Shown here: one piece after another, positions 33,226 through 46,122 of the stretch
Position numbering within the stretch: the first letter of the stretch is position 1
How the letters are laid out: the number at the start of each line of letters is the position of its first letter
Source: Annulohypoxylon bovei var. microspora
Taxonomy: Eukaryota > Ascomycota > Sordariomycetes > Xylariales > Hypoxylaceae
Direction: 5' to 3'
DNA length: 64,000 bases
Assembly: GCA_022836615.1 (NCBI GenBank)
Contig: MU405330.1
Location: forward strand, 62,001-126,000
Translations under genes and position numbers: made by a program
Notes under the pieces: model-generated
Seen by the model: the letters and a program-made list of their open reading frames with translations, nothing else
What the model was told of the DNA's origin: nothing
Database searches by the model: none

Positions 33226-36200
33226 CTATTCCTTCCTTTCCTGTAGCTTATCCGCCACTATCCCTGCCAGTTTCATCACATTCGTGTTTCTATCCATCAA
33301 CGTCAAAAAGAGCACGTCTACACCTGTCGCGCTGAAAATCGACTGTCGCAGCTCCGCCGCCAACATCGAGTCCATCCCGAAATCTGACAGAGGTGTCTTA
33401 ACATCTAACTTAGCGACGGGAACTAAAATCAAATTGGACATTTTCTTCGCAATCATGTCCCTAACAGCCGTTAAAATGGCTGCTTTATCTCCCGAGTCGA
33501 GCGCGTCACTAATTGCGGACCATTGCGAACCCGAACCTTGCGCTGCCTCGCCAGCACTGCTACGTTTAAGGGCGGAAGTCAGCACAGAGAAGCGTGCGTC
33601 ATCTAGGAACTGCCAGTATCCGTTGTAACCCTGTTTATGTTTGTCCTGGAGACCCGTCACCTCCAGACCGGTGAGGAGGTGCGGGTGCGAGAGCAGGTCC
33701 TCGGGGTGCGCTGAGGTCGGCGGTTGAGAAAGAGCGAAATCAAAGATCTGCAGCAGTTCGTCTTCCGTGATGGACCGAATCCCTTTACGGAGTAGAAGGT
33801 CCTCTATGTGCGGGTTCTCGTGCAGATAGCCGACCTCGGACACCATGCCTATTCCGAGGGAGATGGCGGCTAGACCGAGACTACGGCGGTAGCGAGCGAA
33901 AACGTCCAAGAAATTGTTGGCCGCGCAGTAGTTACCCTCTGTGGCGGTGCCGACCTTGCCGTTGATGGAGCTTGTCATGATGAAGAAGTCGAGCTCTTTT
34001 TCCTTGTCAAGCTTCGACAGTGCATTATGTATGTTCCAGCTACCCTTGACCTTCGCCTCAGTGCCGGTAAGCCAGGACTCTCGGGACATGTCCTTGAAGA
34101 TCGCCTCGTTCAGACCCATTGCAGCCTGTACAACCCCTCCTAGGGGGGCTGGTGCCGCCCCGACGGCCCTTATCATATCATCCTCATTCGCTACATCGCC
34201 CTTGACTATTGTGCAGCTCGCACCAGCCTTTTCCAAATTTTCAACAAGGCGTTTCGCTGCCGGCTTCTCGGTGCCCGAACGGCCAACAAATACAAATTTA
34301 CGTGCACCGCGGCTCAACATCCACATTGAAAGACTACGGCCAAGACCACCCAAGCACCCGATGAGCAAGTAGCTCTTGTTAGGATCTAGGATAGCCGAGA
34401 ACTTATCGGGTACGACTGGAACCATCTGAGTCTGGTCCTCAAACGAGATAACGATCTTCCCCATCCGCTTCGAGCTATTAAAATAATTAAAGGCGGCCGC
34501 TACGTCAGAGGCGTTAAAGACGGACAGGGGCTTCACGGGCTGTACACGCCCGCCTCGCAAAAATTCCATGGCACGTGCCAACATAGTCTGGTAGAGGACG
34601 TGGTGCGCTCGAGACTTCGATTCGGCTAGCATACTGAGGTCGAATGCCGTAAATGTCGTGCCATGAGAAAACCCTTGCATGTTTAAGTTGCCGCCGTCGA
34701 CAATGTCGCGTTTGCCGATTTCGATGAAGCGGCCGAAGTCTGCCAAACACTCCCAACTCTCGTGAAGGAGCTCGCCAACCAATGAGTTGAGAATGACATC
34801 AACGCCCCGGCCAGCTGTGACTGCCTTGATTCCGGCGACGAAACTCGAATCGCGAGAATTGAAAATGTGGTCAGCTCGAAGGCCAAAATTATCTATAAGA
34901 TATTGCTTCTTCTCATCTGTCCCAACCGTAGCAAAGATTTCCGCACCGATAAGCTTAGCCATCTGAATAGTCGCAATACCGACACCCCCAGCCGCAGAGT
35001 GGATGAGAATACTTTCCCCAGGCTGTAGCTGTGCGCGGTGATGGAGAGCATAGATTGCGGTTACGAAAACAACTAAGACAGACGCCATCACGCGCAGGTC
35101 TTCGTCCTCTCCCAGCTTCACGCAGCTCCAAGACGGCACTGTCTCGAAAGTGCTAAAGTGGCCGGGATACATGACGGCCACTTTATCACCGACAACTAAT
35201 TCTCCAACGGCAGAGCCAGTCGCAACAACCTGGCCTGTATACTCGAGACTACAAGACGCTTCGGTCGTGTGGACACGCCCGGCGAGAGCATACACGTCTT
35301 TGGCGTTGAGACCGACGCAGTACACTTTGATTACTACGTGATCTGCCGCTAGATGATCAGTGTCACGGTGCGGCTTCTTGACAAATTGCACTGTACTAAG
35401 CTGACCCGGCTTTTGCAGCGACAGCGCAGCGGCACCAGCATTCGCGAGTGGGAGCAATGTTGCAATGGCATCTTGCCGATCGCGGAACTGTTTATTCATA
35501 TGCTCGTCAGGTACAGCCCGGCTAATCATGAGCCCAGAGTCGTCCTTGATATATTCGTAGTCAACAATTGGGTTCTTGGCCTGGTTGAGGATTGCCACAA
35601 TATCGCGAGACATGGATTCGGGGTCTGCCTGTGGGTCCAATTCAAGCGAGAAGATCTTCGTCGAAGGTTGCTCTGTCATTATTGCTCTCGCGAGCCCGGA
35701 GAATAGGGAAAGGGTTGGGTCGAAACCTTTGTGGACGCCAGACCCTGTGACCCAGACGATTTGTGCCGCCTTCTCTATAACCTTCTTGATTCCAAGGAAG
35801 TCTAGTTGTTCGGCCTTAGCAAGAACAGCCTTTTCTAGCTCAACGGTAGAGATGACCAGTGCGTTATCTGGGATAGACGATATAGTGAGATCTGCGAGTG
35901 CTATCTGTTGTACGGGTGCACCCAGGCCTATACTAAGCTCGTCTTTCAGCTTGGCATCTATAGGATGCGCTGGGGACCCGCAGACATGAATGATATTGCG
36001 AGAGATGGTGGATGCACCATTAGTCAAAGCCGGCAATTTCCTAATAAGTTGGATATTGTGTGACCTCGTGGCCTTCGAACAAATGGGAGAAAATCCATCG
36101 ACTAAAGAATCACAACTAATATTAGATGCAGCGACTCGGAGAAACAGAGTGTGGACAGTTGTGTTCCTACTGAGCTGCTTAAATACAGCTAGATCTTCGG

Positions 36201-39200
36201 GGAGAATGACGAGTCCATACTGGTTCGTTGGATCATCTTTCTTGTACGCTAATGACTTCAGACTAAGGGGCATGGTGAAATTGCGGATCTCGGCCACTTC
36301 GAGCTCGCCATTGCTCGTCAAGCGGCCGAGCGAGAAGGAGCGAAAGCGTCGGTGATGCGACGTAGCTTTAAGAACCTCTAGTAGGACCATTACAACCAAA
36401 GCGTGATCGGTAGAGAGGCACAGGATGTGGGCGTCGGGGTTCTTGTGCACGAACAGATCAATGGCGGCTAGTATATGCCCTCTCGAGCCTAGACGTCCCA
36501 GATCCGTGATCGATAAAATTCGATCAAGTGCTTCGGAGAAGGAGGCATTATCCTTAATCTTGCCTATATCATGCTTCCAGCTGAATCTGAGAAGAGGATG
36601 ACGTATTTCTACCTTCTCATTACCGGCAAATGTGGTTATATCGACACCTTTAAAATGAGCTATCGTCTGCTGCTGAGCATCGAGCAAGGCGGAGTCAAGC
36701 TGGTTTGAGGAGAAACCAATGACCTGAGACGCAGAGCGAATTATGCCTACGCCCTCTGCATGTGGGCTCAAGGCGATTGTGGCTTTTCCTATCCTCGTCG
36801 GTACTTTTGCGACCATGGAGTGTATGAACCCTCCAGTGCAAGAAATAAGACCAGCCTGGAATAGGCTGTCAAGAAGAGTTGGATGGACGAGATACCGATC
36901 TTTTGACGTAGCTCCCCGGACTTCCGGGGCTATCGATTTTGTCCTTGCTTCGGCATACATCGCCCCCTTAGGATCCGGTGTATAAATCTCATCCATATGT
37001 TGGAATGTAGGACCGAATCCTAGGCCACCCCTTGCGATGCTTTCATACCAAAGACGCTTGGACTGGGGTGCAATGCGGCTATTTGAGGATGGTAAGGATA
37101 AGCTTGTAACAGCTCCTAACTCGAATTTTAAGGATCCTCTGGCGCGTATCGTCGCGACGCCATCCGAAATAGAAGATATTTGGAACTCCCACCAATTTTT
37201 GGACGTGGTGACATTCGAAAGGGCGAGACGTCGCAGCTCGGTGTACAGCTCGATAGATTTTTCGTCGTCTAAAGGCAGGGCATTGAGCAAGTCTACATGC
37301 CGGAACTTAATTGACGAGGCAGTGGAAGGCGTGCTGTCTGACGCTGTTTGTATCAAGGCTTCCACTGCCATCGACATGTAACCAGCAGCAGGAAAGACGA
37401 CCGTCTCGCCAAGCTTGTGGTCGCGAAGCCATGGCACACTGTCTAGCCGAAGTGTGTTACGCCAACCAAAGGTCGTCTTGTTTCCACCGGGTATTTCGCT
37501 GCCCAAAAGTTCGTGTGGAGGATGCTTACGGAAACGTCCTTCGCTGCTGACGCGAGACTCAGTCCACAACGGCTCCTCGTAGTGCCAGGGATAGGTAGGC
37601 AAATCACACAGGACCTTAGGTGCAGCAGCACGTTTTGTATGGGCCTTGTTGAGGGCGGCAAAATCAACATCGAATCCCCGTGTGTAGAGATCGCCGATGA
37701 AACTGAGGAGCGATACTGACGAATCTTTGCCTCTAGTTAATGTTGCTAAGTAAGAGGTAGATTTACCCAAAGTGTGCATGGTTGGCATCTTAAGCGCCGC
37801 GTGGGGGCCGATCTCGACGAACGTCATATTTTCAGTCATCTTGGAAAGCCCTGTAAGACCTTCACTAAAGTGGACAGGGGACTCCAGATTCCTGCGCCAG
37901 TATGAGGGTGTGCGAACATGCTTCTCGCTAACCTCTTGACATGTCACCGTTGAGAACATCCGCGCTCGCGTGGGGGTGGCGTTCTGAGCGGACCCGTCTT
38001 CTAGCGCCCAAGCTCGCTCGAGAAGCTCCTCGTATGAGTGACCAATAGCGGACATGTGGTGAGAGTGATATGCTCTACCATCAGTTCTCAGCATCCGAGC
38101 GAACACCCCTTCTGCTTGCAGCGCGACGAAAACTTCATGGACACCATCACTGTCACCGCTGATAGTGACGCTTTCAGGCGAGTTAATACATGCTACTCTG
38201 ACCTTTGCGCCAAGGTCCAGCTTAGTAATCCATTCGTTAGTGCTATCGGACCCAAGACCGACCGCAGCCATAGAGCCCGCAGAGGTTATCTTGGTGACAA
38301 TGTATCCTCTGTAATAAGCGGCAGCAATCGCCTCTCGGGCGTTAAGTAGGCCTGCGGCATATGCTGCGCCAATCTCGCCTGAGGAATGGCCGACCGTTCC
38401 GAGAGGAGATATTGACCAATCTCGCAGCAAGTTGATGATGCCAATCTGCACAGCTGTTGTGATAGGTTGAGCGAACTCGGCCTGGTCGATTGGACACTTC
38501 TCCGAGGTGTCCATTAAGACATCATATATCTTCCAAGGCGGAGCATGCGGAAGAGAAGACAGCGCCTTATCTAATTGATGGATGGTACGGGAAAATGTCG
38601 CGAACTGCATCAGCTCCCGGGCCATACCTTTATATTGCGCGCCCTGTCCTGTGAAGACAAATGCACACTTTCGTTCGACATGATCGTTCTCCGCGCTCGA
38701 GAGACGGAGGTTGTCGAGACTGATGTCTTGGGATAAGGTAGAATCCTTAGCGACGATATACCCCCGAAGAGGTAAGTGTGTGCGACGCTGTCCGAGGGTG
38801 TACGCCAAATCTGTGATTGGGATGGACAACAAGTCTAACTCAAGCAATTTCTCGACTCTGCTATTTAGTGAAGGAAGAGTATTTGCTGAAAATGGAATAA
38901 GGTAGGTCGGGTCCGAAGAAACGCTGTTGTACTCATCATCATGGCCATTGACTTGGCCATTGCGATACCCATTTGCTCCATTTGTTCCATTTGTCGCATT
39001 TATACCGTTCACGCCATTTACACCGGCATGTAGGCCTCCGTGGCCGTTAGTGAGGACTTTATTGCGAACCAAAGGTGCCGATTCAAGAATGCTATGCGCG
39101 TTGGCGCCGCCATAACCGAAAGAATTGACGCTAACACGGCGAATCCCCTGATCGTTAGTAGGGAGTGGAATTGTGCTCGTCACAATTTGGACTCCCCAAT

Positions 39201-40544
39201 CGTCGATTTTAAGCTTTGGGTTCAATTGCTTGAGCCCAATGGTTGCTGGGATCTGCCCCCTTTCAAGCATGAGGGTGGCTTTGATAATGCTAGTCAAGCC
39301 ACTAGCCGCCTCGCTGTGTCCTAGATTTGTCTTAACAGACCCTATGAATAGAGGGGAATTTCTCTCGTCCTTTCGGAAAACGCGAGAGAGAGCCTCGACC
39401 TCTATCGGATCGCCGACGCTGGTACCTGTGCCATGGGCTTCTACATATGAGGTATCGGACGGGTTCAATCCAGCTCGCACATATGCTTTGCGAATGACGG
39501 CTTCCTGCCCATCGATACTCGGTTGTGTAATCCCAGGGGTGTGTCCATTACTGTTCACAGCTACAGAACGTATGACTGACCTAATTGGGTCACCGTCACG
39601 GATAGCATCGTCAAGCCGCTTGATGAAGATGGCATTAACACCATCAGCTCGCCCGTAGCTGATAGTATGTGATGTGTTAGCAAGTACTTCGTCTTGGTGC
39701 TCATAAGATGCTCGACTTACCCATCAGCAGATGCGTCAAAGGTGTGACAAGTTGAAGATGGAGAGATAACACCGGCTTGGGAGATAGCCACATGCAACTC
39801 AGGGGCCTGTATAAGGTTCACGCCCGCAACAACGGCAGAATCACATTCGTCTGCCAATAGCGCCGAGCATGCGGAGTGAAGGGCGTATAATGAAGACGAA
39901 CATGCGGTGTCAAGTACGCAGCTTGGGCCTTTCAGGTTGAACACATGGCTAATCCTATTTGCCAAGATGGTCGTCCCCATACCAATCTGACTATATCTAT
40001 TTAAGCTTTCGACATCCTTCGTTTGCATCGCAATAAAATCTGGGGTAAAGGAGGCAACTAGTCAAATTTAATATGTGGTCCTGCTCGAGTAATGGTCACT
40101 TTCACATACCATAACAGCCGATGTTAGCACCAGAGGCATCGTCTAAGGACACCCCAGCGCTCTCGAAACTTTCATAAACAACCTCAAGCAGCTTACGCTG
40201 CTGCGGGTCCATAACGCTAGCTTGCTTATTGTTAATGCCGAAGAACTGGTTGTCGAAGTTCCTAATATCTTCTTGGATGAAATAGCCCCCCAGTGCCTCC
40301 GTCGTCGACGGTTGGTCCTTGCTGCCATGGTAGCCATCGATATTAAAGCGCGACTCGGGCAGCTTTCCACCAGCAGACCGTCTTTCATCAAGGAACTCCC
40401 ATAATTGTGAGGGTTTAGAGATGTTTCCAGGTAATCGGCAGCCTATTTTCTTCTCATCAGCATCTACGCCACAATCCCCTATCGTTGAAAGTATCACTTA
40501 CCTATGCCGACAATGGCAATTGGCTTTAACGGAGAGGTATCCAT
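33226..40544 (-). CDS. Highly reducing type I polyketide synthase (KS-AT-DH-cMT?-ER-KR-ACP)
   Basis: Exons (minus): 40544-40502, 40442-40110, 40039-39721, 39658-33226; all three introns (59, 70, 62 nt) fall in the KS, and frame is kept to give 2375 residues. KS: DTACSSS (Cys172), EAHGTGT (His307), KTNLGH (His346). A linker at about 433-472 is rich in Asn-Gly repeats. AT: FTGQGAQ (567) and GHSSGEIG (655). DH: HKLGE (His979) and HPTLLDS (Asp1162). The 1260-1640 region, where a C-methyltransferase often lies, is short and lacks an ExGxGTG motif, so methylation is probably absent. ER: from about 1645, with AAGGVGIATIQ near 1787. KR: LLIGCLGGLG near 1996 and the EGNYCAANN catalytic Tyr. ACP: DFGMDSM, Ser2329 for phosphopantetheine. 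No thioesterase, so release needs a partner or hydrolysis. The start ATG at 40544 is preferred; an in-frame ATG lies 12 bases upstream. Product unknown. Confidence 0.95.
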
Positions 40545-41832
40545 ACCTCTTGGCATATCATAGCAACGCTGGACGTTCTGTCCTAGGAATCTCAAAGCGT
40601 ATAGTTACCAGATACAACAATTATGTAATTAAAAAGGGTCACAATTCTCAGATGACTACCTGCGATATTAAGTACGTAGTTAATTTCTCAGTTTACTACA
40701 TCTCACTTCACCCCAGCAGAGACAAAATCGAGACAGAATCGAGACTAAGTTCAACTCTCATCTGTCGTGCACATCACTGTGCAATAGATCGACAATACCT
40801 ACCCAAAGCGAGACCGCTATATGCACGTCAGCATGAGGCACGGTAGATAGCAGCATCCTCCACCCAGAACAAAACTAAATTCTATAAAAAAAAAATCCGA
40901 CTATTTCTCAGCTCCTTCACATCAGCGCGCGTTATAACAGCTCGAGCTCCACTTCATCCCCTGTTAGTGCTGAGCTAAGTAACCTCACATACCTAACCAG
41001 GGTAGGTAAGGGAGGGCGGCAGTGTCTGCTGGTACGGCAGTCGACAGCGGATTGATCGGGGACCATGACGACGACGAAAAAAAAAAATGTATGGGACCAA
41101 CGGACAGCACAGGTCCGCCGAATTGCTGGACTTGATACCCAAGCCCGCAACCTCGGGCACGATTACCTAGGTGGGTATGTAAGTGAATGTTATTAGATAA
41201 TAATCGGTTTATCCCAAAGGCGTGGTGACATCGTCTAACGGCACGGTGGTCCACTCGGCTTATACCTATCGCAACTTAGCAGCGTGGAGTCCTAATCTTA
41301 CAGCACAGACTCTCCCCTACAGATTTAAGCATATTTTCGGCTTGTCGATGTCAAATTAAGATTTTTCCGCTGTCAATTGACGTGCTCGCCACTTTTTTAT
41401 CGGCGACAATGCCGGTTTCTATTTGGCTATCGATAGATATTTGATGTGAACCTTGATGGCATTGTCACCAGACTATCTAGAAACCCCACTTGCGACCTCT
41501 TTACGGCGCCGGCAGCGGCGGCAGGACGGGAAAGGTTGTCAAGAGACGACAGCGAGGTCTATGATCGCCCTTTTTGGGACATGGCACAAATGTATGGGAG
41601 TTGTATACCTAGAAAGGTAAGTAGATATAAGTCAATTGGGTCATCGTGTCTTTAGGCAAGCCGTAGATATTAATTCCGTTTAACTTGAAATTTTACACGT
41701 TTAATGTTATATATACATATGCCATTATTTACAATTCCCGTCGTGATCTTAACATCCATAACACCCTTTTTTATGTACATAGTATGGATACATTCAACCC
41801 CATGCCGATTCCCTCGTAGATATATACTAGTA
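40545..41832. other. PKS promoter region and spacer
   Basis: Upstream of the PKS and downstream of the membrane-protein gene, both on the minus strand. Should contain the PKS promoter. Short frames on both strands at 40932-41254 are unsupported. No palindromic activator site stood out by eye. Confidence 0.5.
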
Positions 41833-43025
41833 TCACCTGCTATGAACAGTGATCTGCGTCTTAACATGGATCCGATCCAGCGCTATCGCCGGGCCGTTGC
41901 GACTCGCGGGCTCCAAGTGGCTCTGCGCCTCGAGGTCCTCGGCCATGGAGCCGGCGCTGCTGACGAGGCGCTCGAAGCCGTCGCGGTTGGCGGACTTGGC
42001 GCCGCGGGCGCTGGCCGAGGTGCCGTAGTCGGTGGACGCGGGGTCCGTGTGCTTGTTGCTGCCGCTGCTGCCCTTGGCGTTGGCGCCGCGGCCGCCGGGC
42101 CAGCGCGGCCCGAGCAGCGTCTTGACGAGCCCGAACGTGTTCGGCACGCTGATGCTGACGAGCGACACCCCGCCCTCCAGGCACGCCCAGTACAGGTACG
42201 ACGGCAGGTTCCACGTCAGGTCCTGCGCCAGGTCCGGGATCAGGTGGATCGTCGAGATCAGCCGGCCGACCGAGAGCACGATGACGGAGTAGGCCAGGAA
42301 GAAGGCGGCTAGCAGGTAGATGCGCCGCTTCAGACTTAGTTTCAGGGCCCAGATCATGGGCACCGGGAGCAGCAGGATGTACAAGTCAATTGACACGGAG
42401 AGGGTGGCCGTGCTCAGGTACCAGGCAAACGTGTTGATGCATGTGCCCGGCAGCGTCGAGTCCCATGCCTTCTCGATCGGAGAGCACTGGAAGATAGTCG
42501 ATATGAGAGCCGACGTTAGCCAGCACACCACGAGGGAGCCGGCAACCCAGAGGTTGATGCCGAAGTTTCTGTTGTTGGAGCGAAAGACGCGCGCGTAGAA
42601 GAAGATGGCCGACAGCTTAGGGAAGGATATGGAGCAGTCGAAGAAGAATATGGCGATGTACAGGTATTTTGCGCCCTGTACGAGATATGCCGGGTTATTC
42701 GCCGCTACCACCGCGGCGTGAAGTCCCAGCCCAAAGGTTGTCCAATGCAAGATGAGTCCGAGTAGAGTGAGTTGGATAGGCTATTTTGTTGTCAGGATAG
42801 GTCGACATTTTGGGGGCTGCGCTCCATATGTCGCATTGTTTGTTTTTTTCGACTCACCAACGAGATAAGGGCGAAGAAGTCATCCCACCACCAACGCTGT
42901 TTCACAAAGAATTTCGAGGCAATGCGTGTGATGGTAGCGATGGTTACGAGAACTACCAAGACCACGCACATTACCACCAGGCCGGGCCCGCGGTCAGGAG
43001 TTCCTGCTGGCACGTCTAACGCCAT
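41833..43025 (-). CDS. Rhodopsin-like fungal integral membrane protein
   Basis: A seven-helix membrane protein of the fungal 'rhodopsin domain' family (not retinal-binding opsins), common near secondary-metabolite and pathogenicity genes; function unproven, often described as GPCR-like. Exons 43025-42858 and 42780-41833 (77-nt intron, donor GTGAGT, acceptor AAAATAG) give 371 residues. The first helix lies near residues 14-34 (LVVMCVVLVVLVTIATI), followed by RWWWDDFFALISL, the family's typical W-DD motif. Later helices alternate with short loops, including CSPIEKAWD and LLPVPMIWALKLSLKRR, also typical. The tail is Ser/Gly-rich and soluble. The ATG at 43025 was chosen because the longer frame upstream opens only at TTG. 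Transcribed in the same direction as the PKS, 1.3 kb upstream of it. Confidence 0.88.
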
Positions 43026-43959
43026 GGTAACGATACCGAGGACGTGCAGAGAAACAGTTTGTCGGTAAACTGGCGTTCGAATAGACGTTCGAGTAGAAAA
43101 GACTGATGTAGTATTGCATGGCGACAAAATAAACGAGCATAATTACTCTGGTTTAAGACCCGGCGAACAGCGAACAGCCGCCGCTAAGGAGGCCGATAGG
43201 TTGTAGGATCATGCAGTGTAGGCTTACATATAAGCTGACCTACCTAATGCAGTGCCAATCGACGTACTACCGTTACGTGTCTCGAAGCATTATACTGCAT
43301 TGGTCAGAAGTGTTACACCATGCCGCTCCTTTTGGCCAAAGAGAAATGCTGTTGCCCGAAGAAAAAAGGAAGCTATCCCCAATTATGGTAAACGTGCCGG
43401 AAACGGCTTATGCCATGCACGCCAGTGGGCCGCCAATGCCCCGTCACATCGCTCCGTGGCATCGCCGCTACCGCCGCACAGAAACGCCGCCCCGTTGCTC
43501 TTTCAACGACGAAATATGATAGATTAGAAATATTAAGTGAGGGAGCGGGGAGCGGGGATAGGGAGGATATCATGGGGTGATAGGTAAAGGTTGTTGGTTG
43601 TACGTATATTCAGCCCACAAATCCTACGGCCGATCATCAATGCACTGTAACTGCAGTGCCGCAACCTAACACAGATTGAGTGAAACTAGAGCTAGTTTCT
43701 CAGCTCCAGTTTTGTATTATTGTTACTATGTATATCGGCTCGTCTTATCCATAGTTTAGGATCTTCCCTTTCTTCGATGGGGGTTATCCACCCCAGCTGA
43801 CCTCCACTTTAGGCGGCGTCATCGAGCTAGGCATTTTCTAGACCTTCCCTTTTGAGGTCACTTTTACCTTTAGCTGAATTAGTTAAAGGTGATCTCCCTA
43901 ATTTTATCTAAAAGATCATCAGATACGCCATCCTCTTACTTCTCCAGTGAATCGCAAAC
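43026..43959. other. Divergent promoter region
   Basis: Lies between the divergent membrane-protein and acyltransferase genes, so both promoters should be here. Open frames at 43211-43573 overlap on both strands and lack domains. Confidence 0.5.
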
Positions 43960-45291
43960 ATGGTATGGGCAAAAGTGTCAGACGAACGTTGGGAGCGTCC
44001 AGTGGACGGCCTGGAGGGCTACTTCGTCGTCATGGCGAACATCTCCGCCGGATTATGTGATGGGCGCGAGCACTACACGCTGTACTCTAAACTCGAGCTG
44101 GAGACCGGTTCCACTGATGTAACGCCAGCCCTGAAGCATGCGTGGAAGCAGATCCGCTACGAGCAGCCACAGATCGCGACCGTGGTCGACGGGATGAAGA
44201 AGGTTTACGAGGTCCCGGGCGAGAAGGCGTTAGAAGAATGGCTAGCATCGACGTTTGTGGTCTCCCCGGCATCCGACGCCGAGGAGCTTTACCAGTCCGT
44301 GCAACCCATCAAGCAGGCCACGCTGTACTATCTCCCCAAGTCTTCAGAACTAGTCTTCCGCGGCCACCATCACACGCTCGACGGCACCGGCGTATTGCTG
44401 TTTTGGCATAGCTACCTGGACGCGCTGGCCTCGCCGATCGAGGATATTAAGTTCGGCGACGAGACGGCCAGACTCGCGCCCATCATGGAGGAGGTGCTCG
44501 GCTACCCGGAGCAACCGACACAGGCGCAGGGTGAGAAAGCCACGGCGCTGTTCATGAGCTGGGCCGCTAGTGTTCCCGGCATCGGGCCCATCTCGCAGCT
44601 CGGCGCGGCGCCGTCGGGCCGGTGCCAAAACGCCGAGTTGGTGTTCCCCACTAAGACTACCGAGGCTTTGGTCGCGGCCTGCAAGGACAAGGGCGTCAGC
44701 GTGAGTGCGGCCGTGCACGCGGCATACGTCCGAACCATAGCCAAGCATGCGGACCCCAAGTCCAAGCTCGCGGAGTACGTAACAGCGGCTCAATTCAACC
44801 TGCGCCCGTATCTTCCGGAACCGTACAGCTCGAACAAGCACGCAGTGTCGGTCTATTATACCCCCCTACCCTATAAAGTCGACCTCCCGGCTTCATTTTG
44901 GGACGTTGCTAAGTCGCTACATGAATACTACCAGTCCTCGTTCAAGGGCGATGCCGAGATGCTCGAGATAAAGGGTCACTTCACGCGAGTGCTGTGCGGT
45001 GCCGTCCAGACGCCTGAGTTTCTTGCCAACCCGATATCCAAGGATGCCTTAGTCAGCAGCCTTGGCGTTGCAGAGCGCTACGTACAGCGGGAGTATGGTA
45101 ACGGGATCAAGGTTAAGGACCTCAAGATGGGCGTCGATGTCGTTATGGGCATGAGCATGTTCTTTTTCTACACTTTCCGAGACCAATTGAGGCTAGTATA
45201 TAGCTTTAACGATGGGTTCGAGGAAGCGGAGAACATCCAGAAGTACTTAGAGGAGGTGCAGACGACTCTTGTCGAAGAATTATTAGCATAA
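43960..45291 (+). CDS. HHxxxDG acyltransferase (Tri3/condensation-like)
   Basis: An intronless 443-residue enzyme with the HHxxxDG catalytic signature at 136-142 (HHHTLDG), preceded by a strand ELVFRG as in the BAHD/condensation/alcohol-acetyltransferase fold. It resembles the fungal 15-O-acetyltransferase (Tri3-type) family, which transfers acyl groups from acyl-CoA to hydroxyls of secondary metabolites. The distal BAHD DFGWG motif is not present, in keeping with that family. The C-terminal half contains YVTAAQFNLRPYL, similar to the crossover strand of condensation folds. Soluble; no signal peptide. Encoded divergently from the membrane protein and 3.4 kb from the PKS start. It could esterify the PKS product or off-load the chain; neither is shown. 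Confidence 0.85.
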   Translation: MVWAKVSDERWERPVDGLEGYFVVMANISAGLCDGREHYTLYSKLELETGSTDVTPALKHAWKQIRYEQPQIATVVDGMKKVYEVPGEKALEEWLASTFVVSPASDAEELYQSVQPIKQATLYYLPKSSELVFRGHHHTLDGTGVLLFWHSYLDALASPIEDIKFGDETARLAPIMEEVLGYPEQPTQAQGEKATALFMSWAASVPGIGPISQLGAAPSGRCQNAELVFPTKTTEALVAACKDKGVSVSAAVHAAYVRTIAKHADPKSKLAEYVTAAQFNLRPYLPEPYSSNKHAVSVYYTPLPYKVDLPASFWDVAKSLHEYYQSSFKGDAEMLEIKGHFTRVLCGAVQTPEFLANPISKDALVSSLGVAERYVQREYGNGIKVKDLKMGVDVVMGMSMFFFYTFRDQLRLVYSFNDGFEEAENIQKYLEEVQTTLVEELLA

Positions 45292-46122
45292 GCTGAGATG
45301 AATATTCCAAAGAATTAAAATACTTACCTGGATTGGAAGAGAAAGATCGAAGACAAAAAAAAGGGAAGTATCGCAGACAGATTAAGAAATAGAAATATAT
45401 AACTTGAGGCCTTCGGTATCTAAAAAGGGGTAGATACACAACCAACTTTCTTACCGTTTATTGCCAAGATTCACCTTTCTTTAACGCCTAACAATGTCTA
45501 TTGAGTTGATTATGTTAGCATCTCTCAGAGTTAGTTTTATATAGGACCTGTTTAGAAGGAAGAGAAATTAGAACCTGAGTCTATGTTGACCCCTTTTTCA
45601 AGCTTGTGACATAATGATTAACAACAGCCATATTGCTGATGAGATGCTGATGAGAGAGGGAAACAAAAACAAGACGAATGAAAGGAAGGCTACATACCTA
45701 GGCAGGTAAATACCCATATACCAAGAAACACCGACTGAGAGTGATAGGGTCGTCTGTCGTTCCTTTGGTCGTTAAAAGCTACTTAGCCTTTTCACTCCGA
45801 GCACTCATCTAGCTATACAACGTCCCATGTTGACCCTGAGGTAATATCGTGAAGCCCTAAGTACCAAGAACACTGCTCACAACTGTACCAATCCTTCAGA
45901 CTTGGGCTCAAGGTAAACAAACTTCTTTTCTTTTCCACCACACTTAACACAAGGTTAGGTGTCTACCATTTCTGCATCACCACATCTCCTACCTTCTCTT
46001 CCCTCTTCTCTTCTCTTGCCTTCGCAACGCGAACGCATCATCAATTTTGCTACTGTTCTAGAACAGTTTCTACATTTTTCATTTCCATCTCGAATGCTTT
46101 TCGCTGCGACACGCTTGCGAAA
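45292..46122. other. Intergenic region
   Basis: Between two plus-strand genes. The last 150 bases before 46123 are C/T-rich, typical of a fungal leader. A TACCTAGGCAGGTA imperfect palindrome lies near 45697; no function assigned. Confidence 0.5.

Noticed and set aside
41833..43127. Longer N-terminus for the membrane protein starting at 43127
   Set aside because: That frame opens at TTG, not ATG; the first in-frame ATG is at 43025 and leaves all helices intact.
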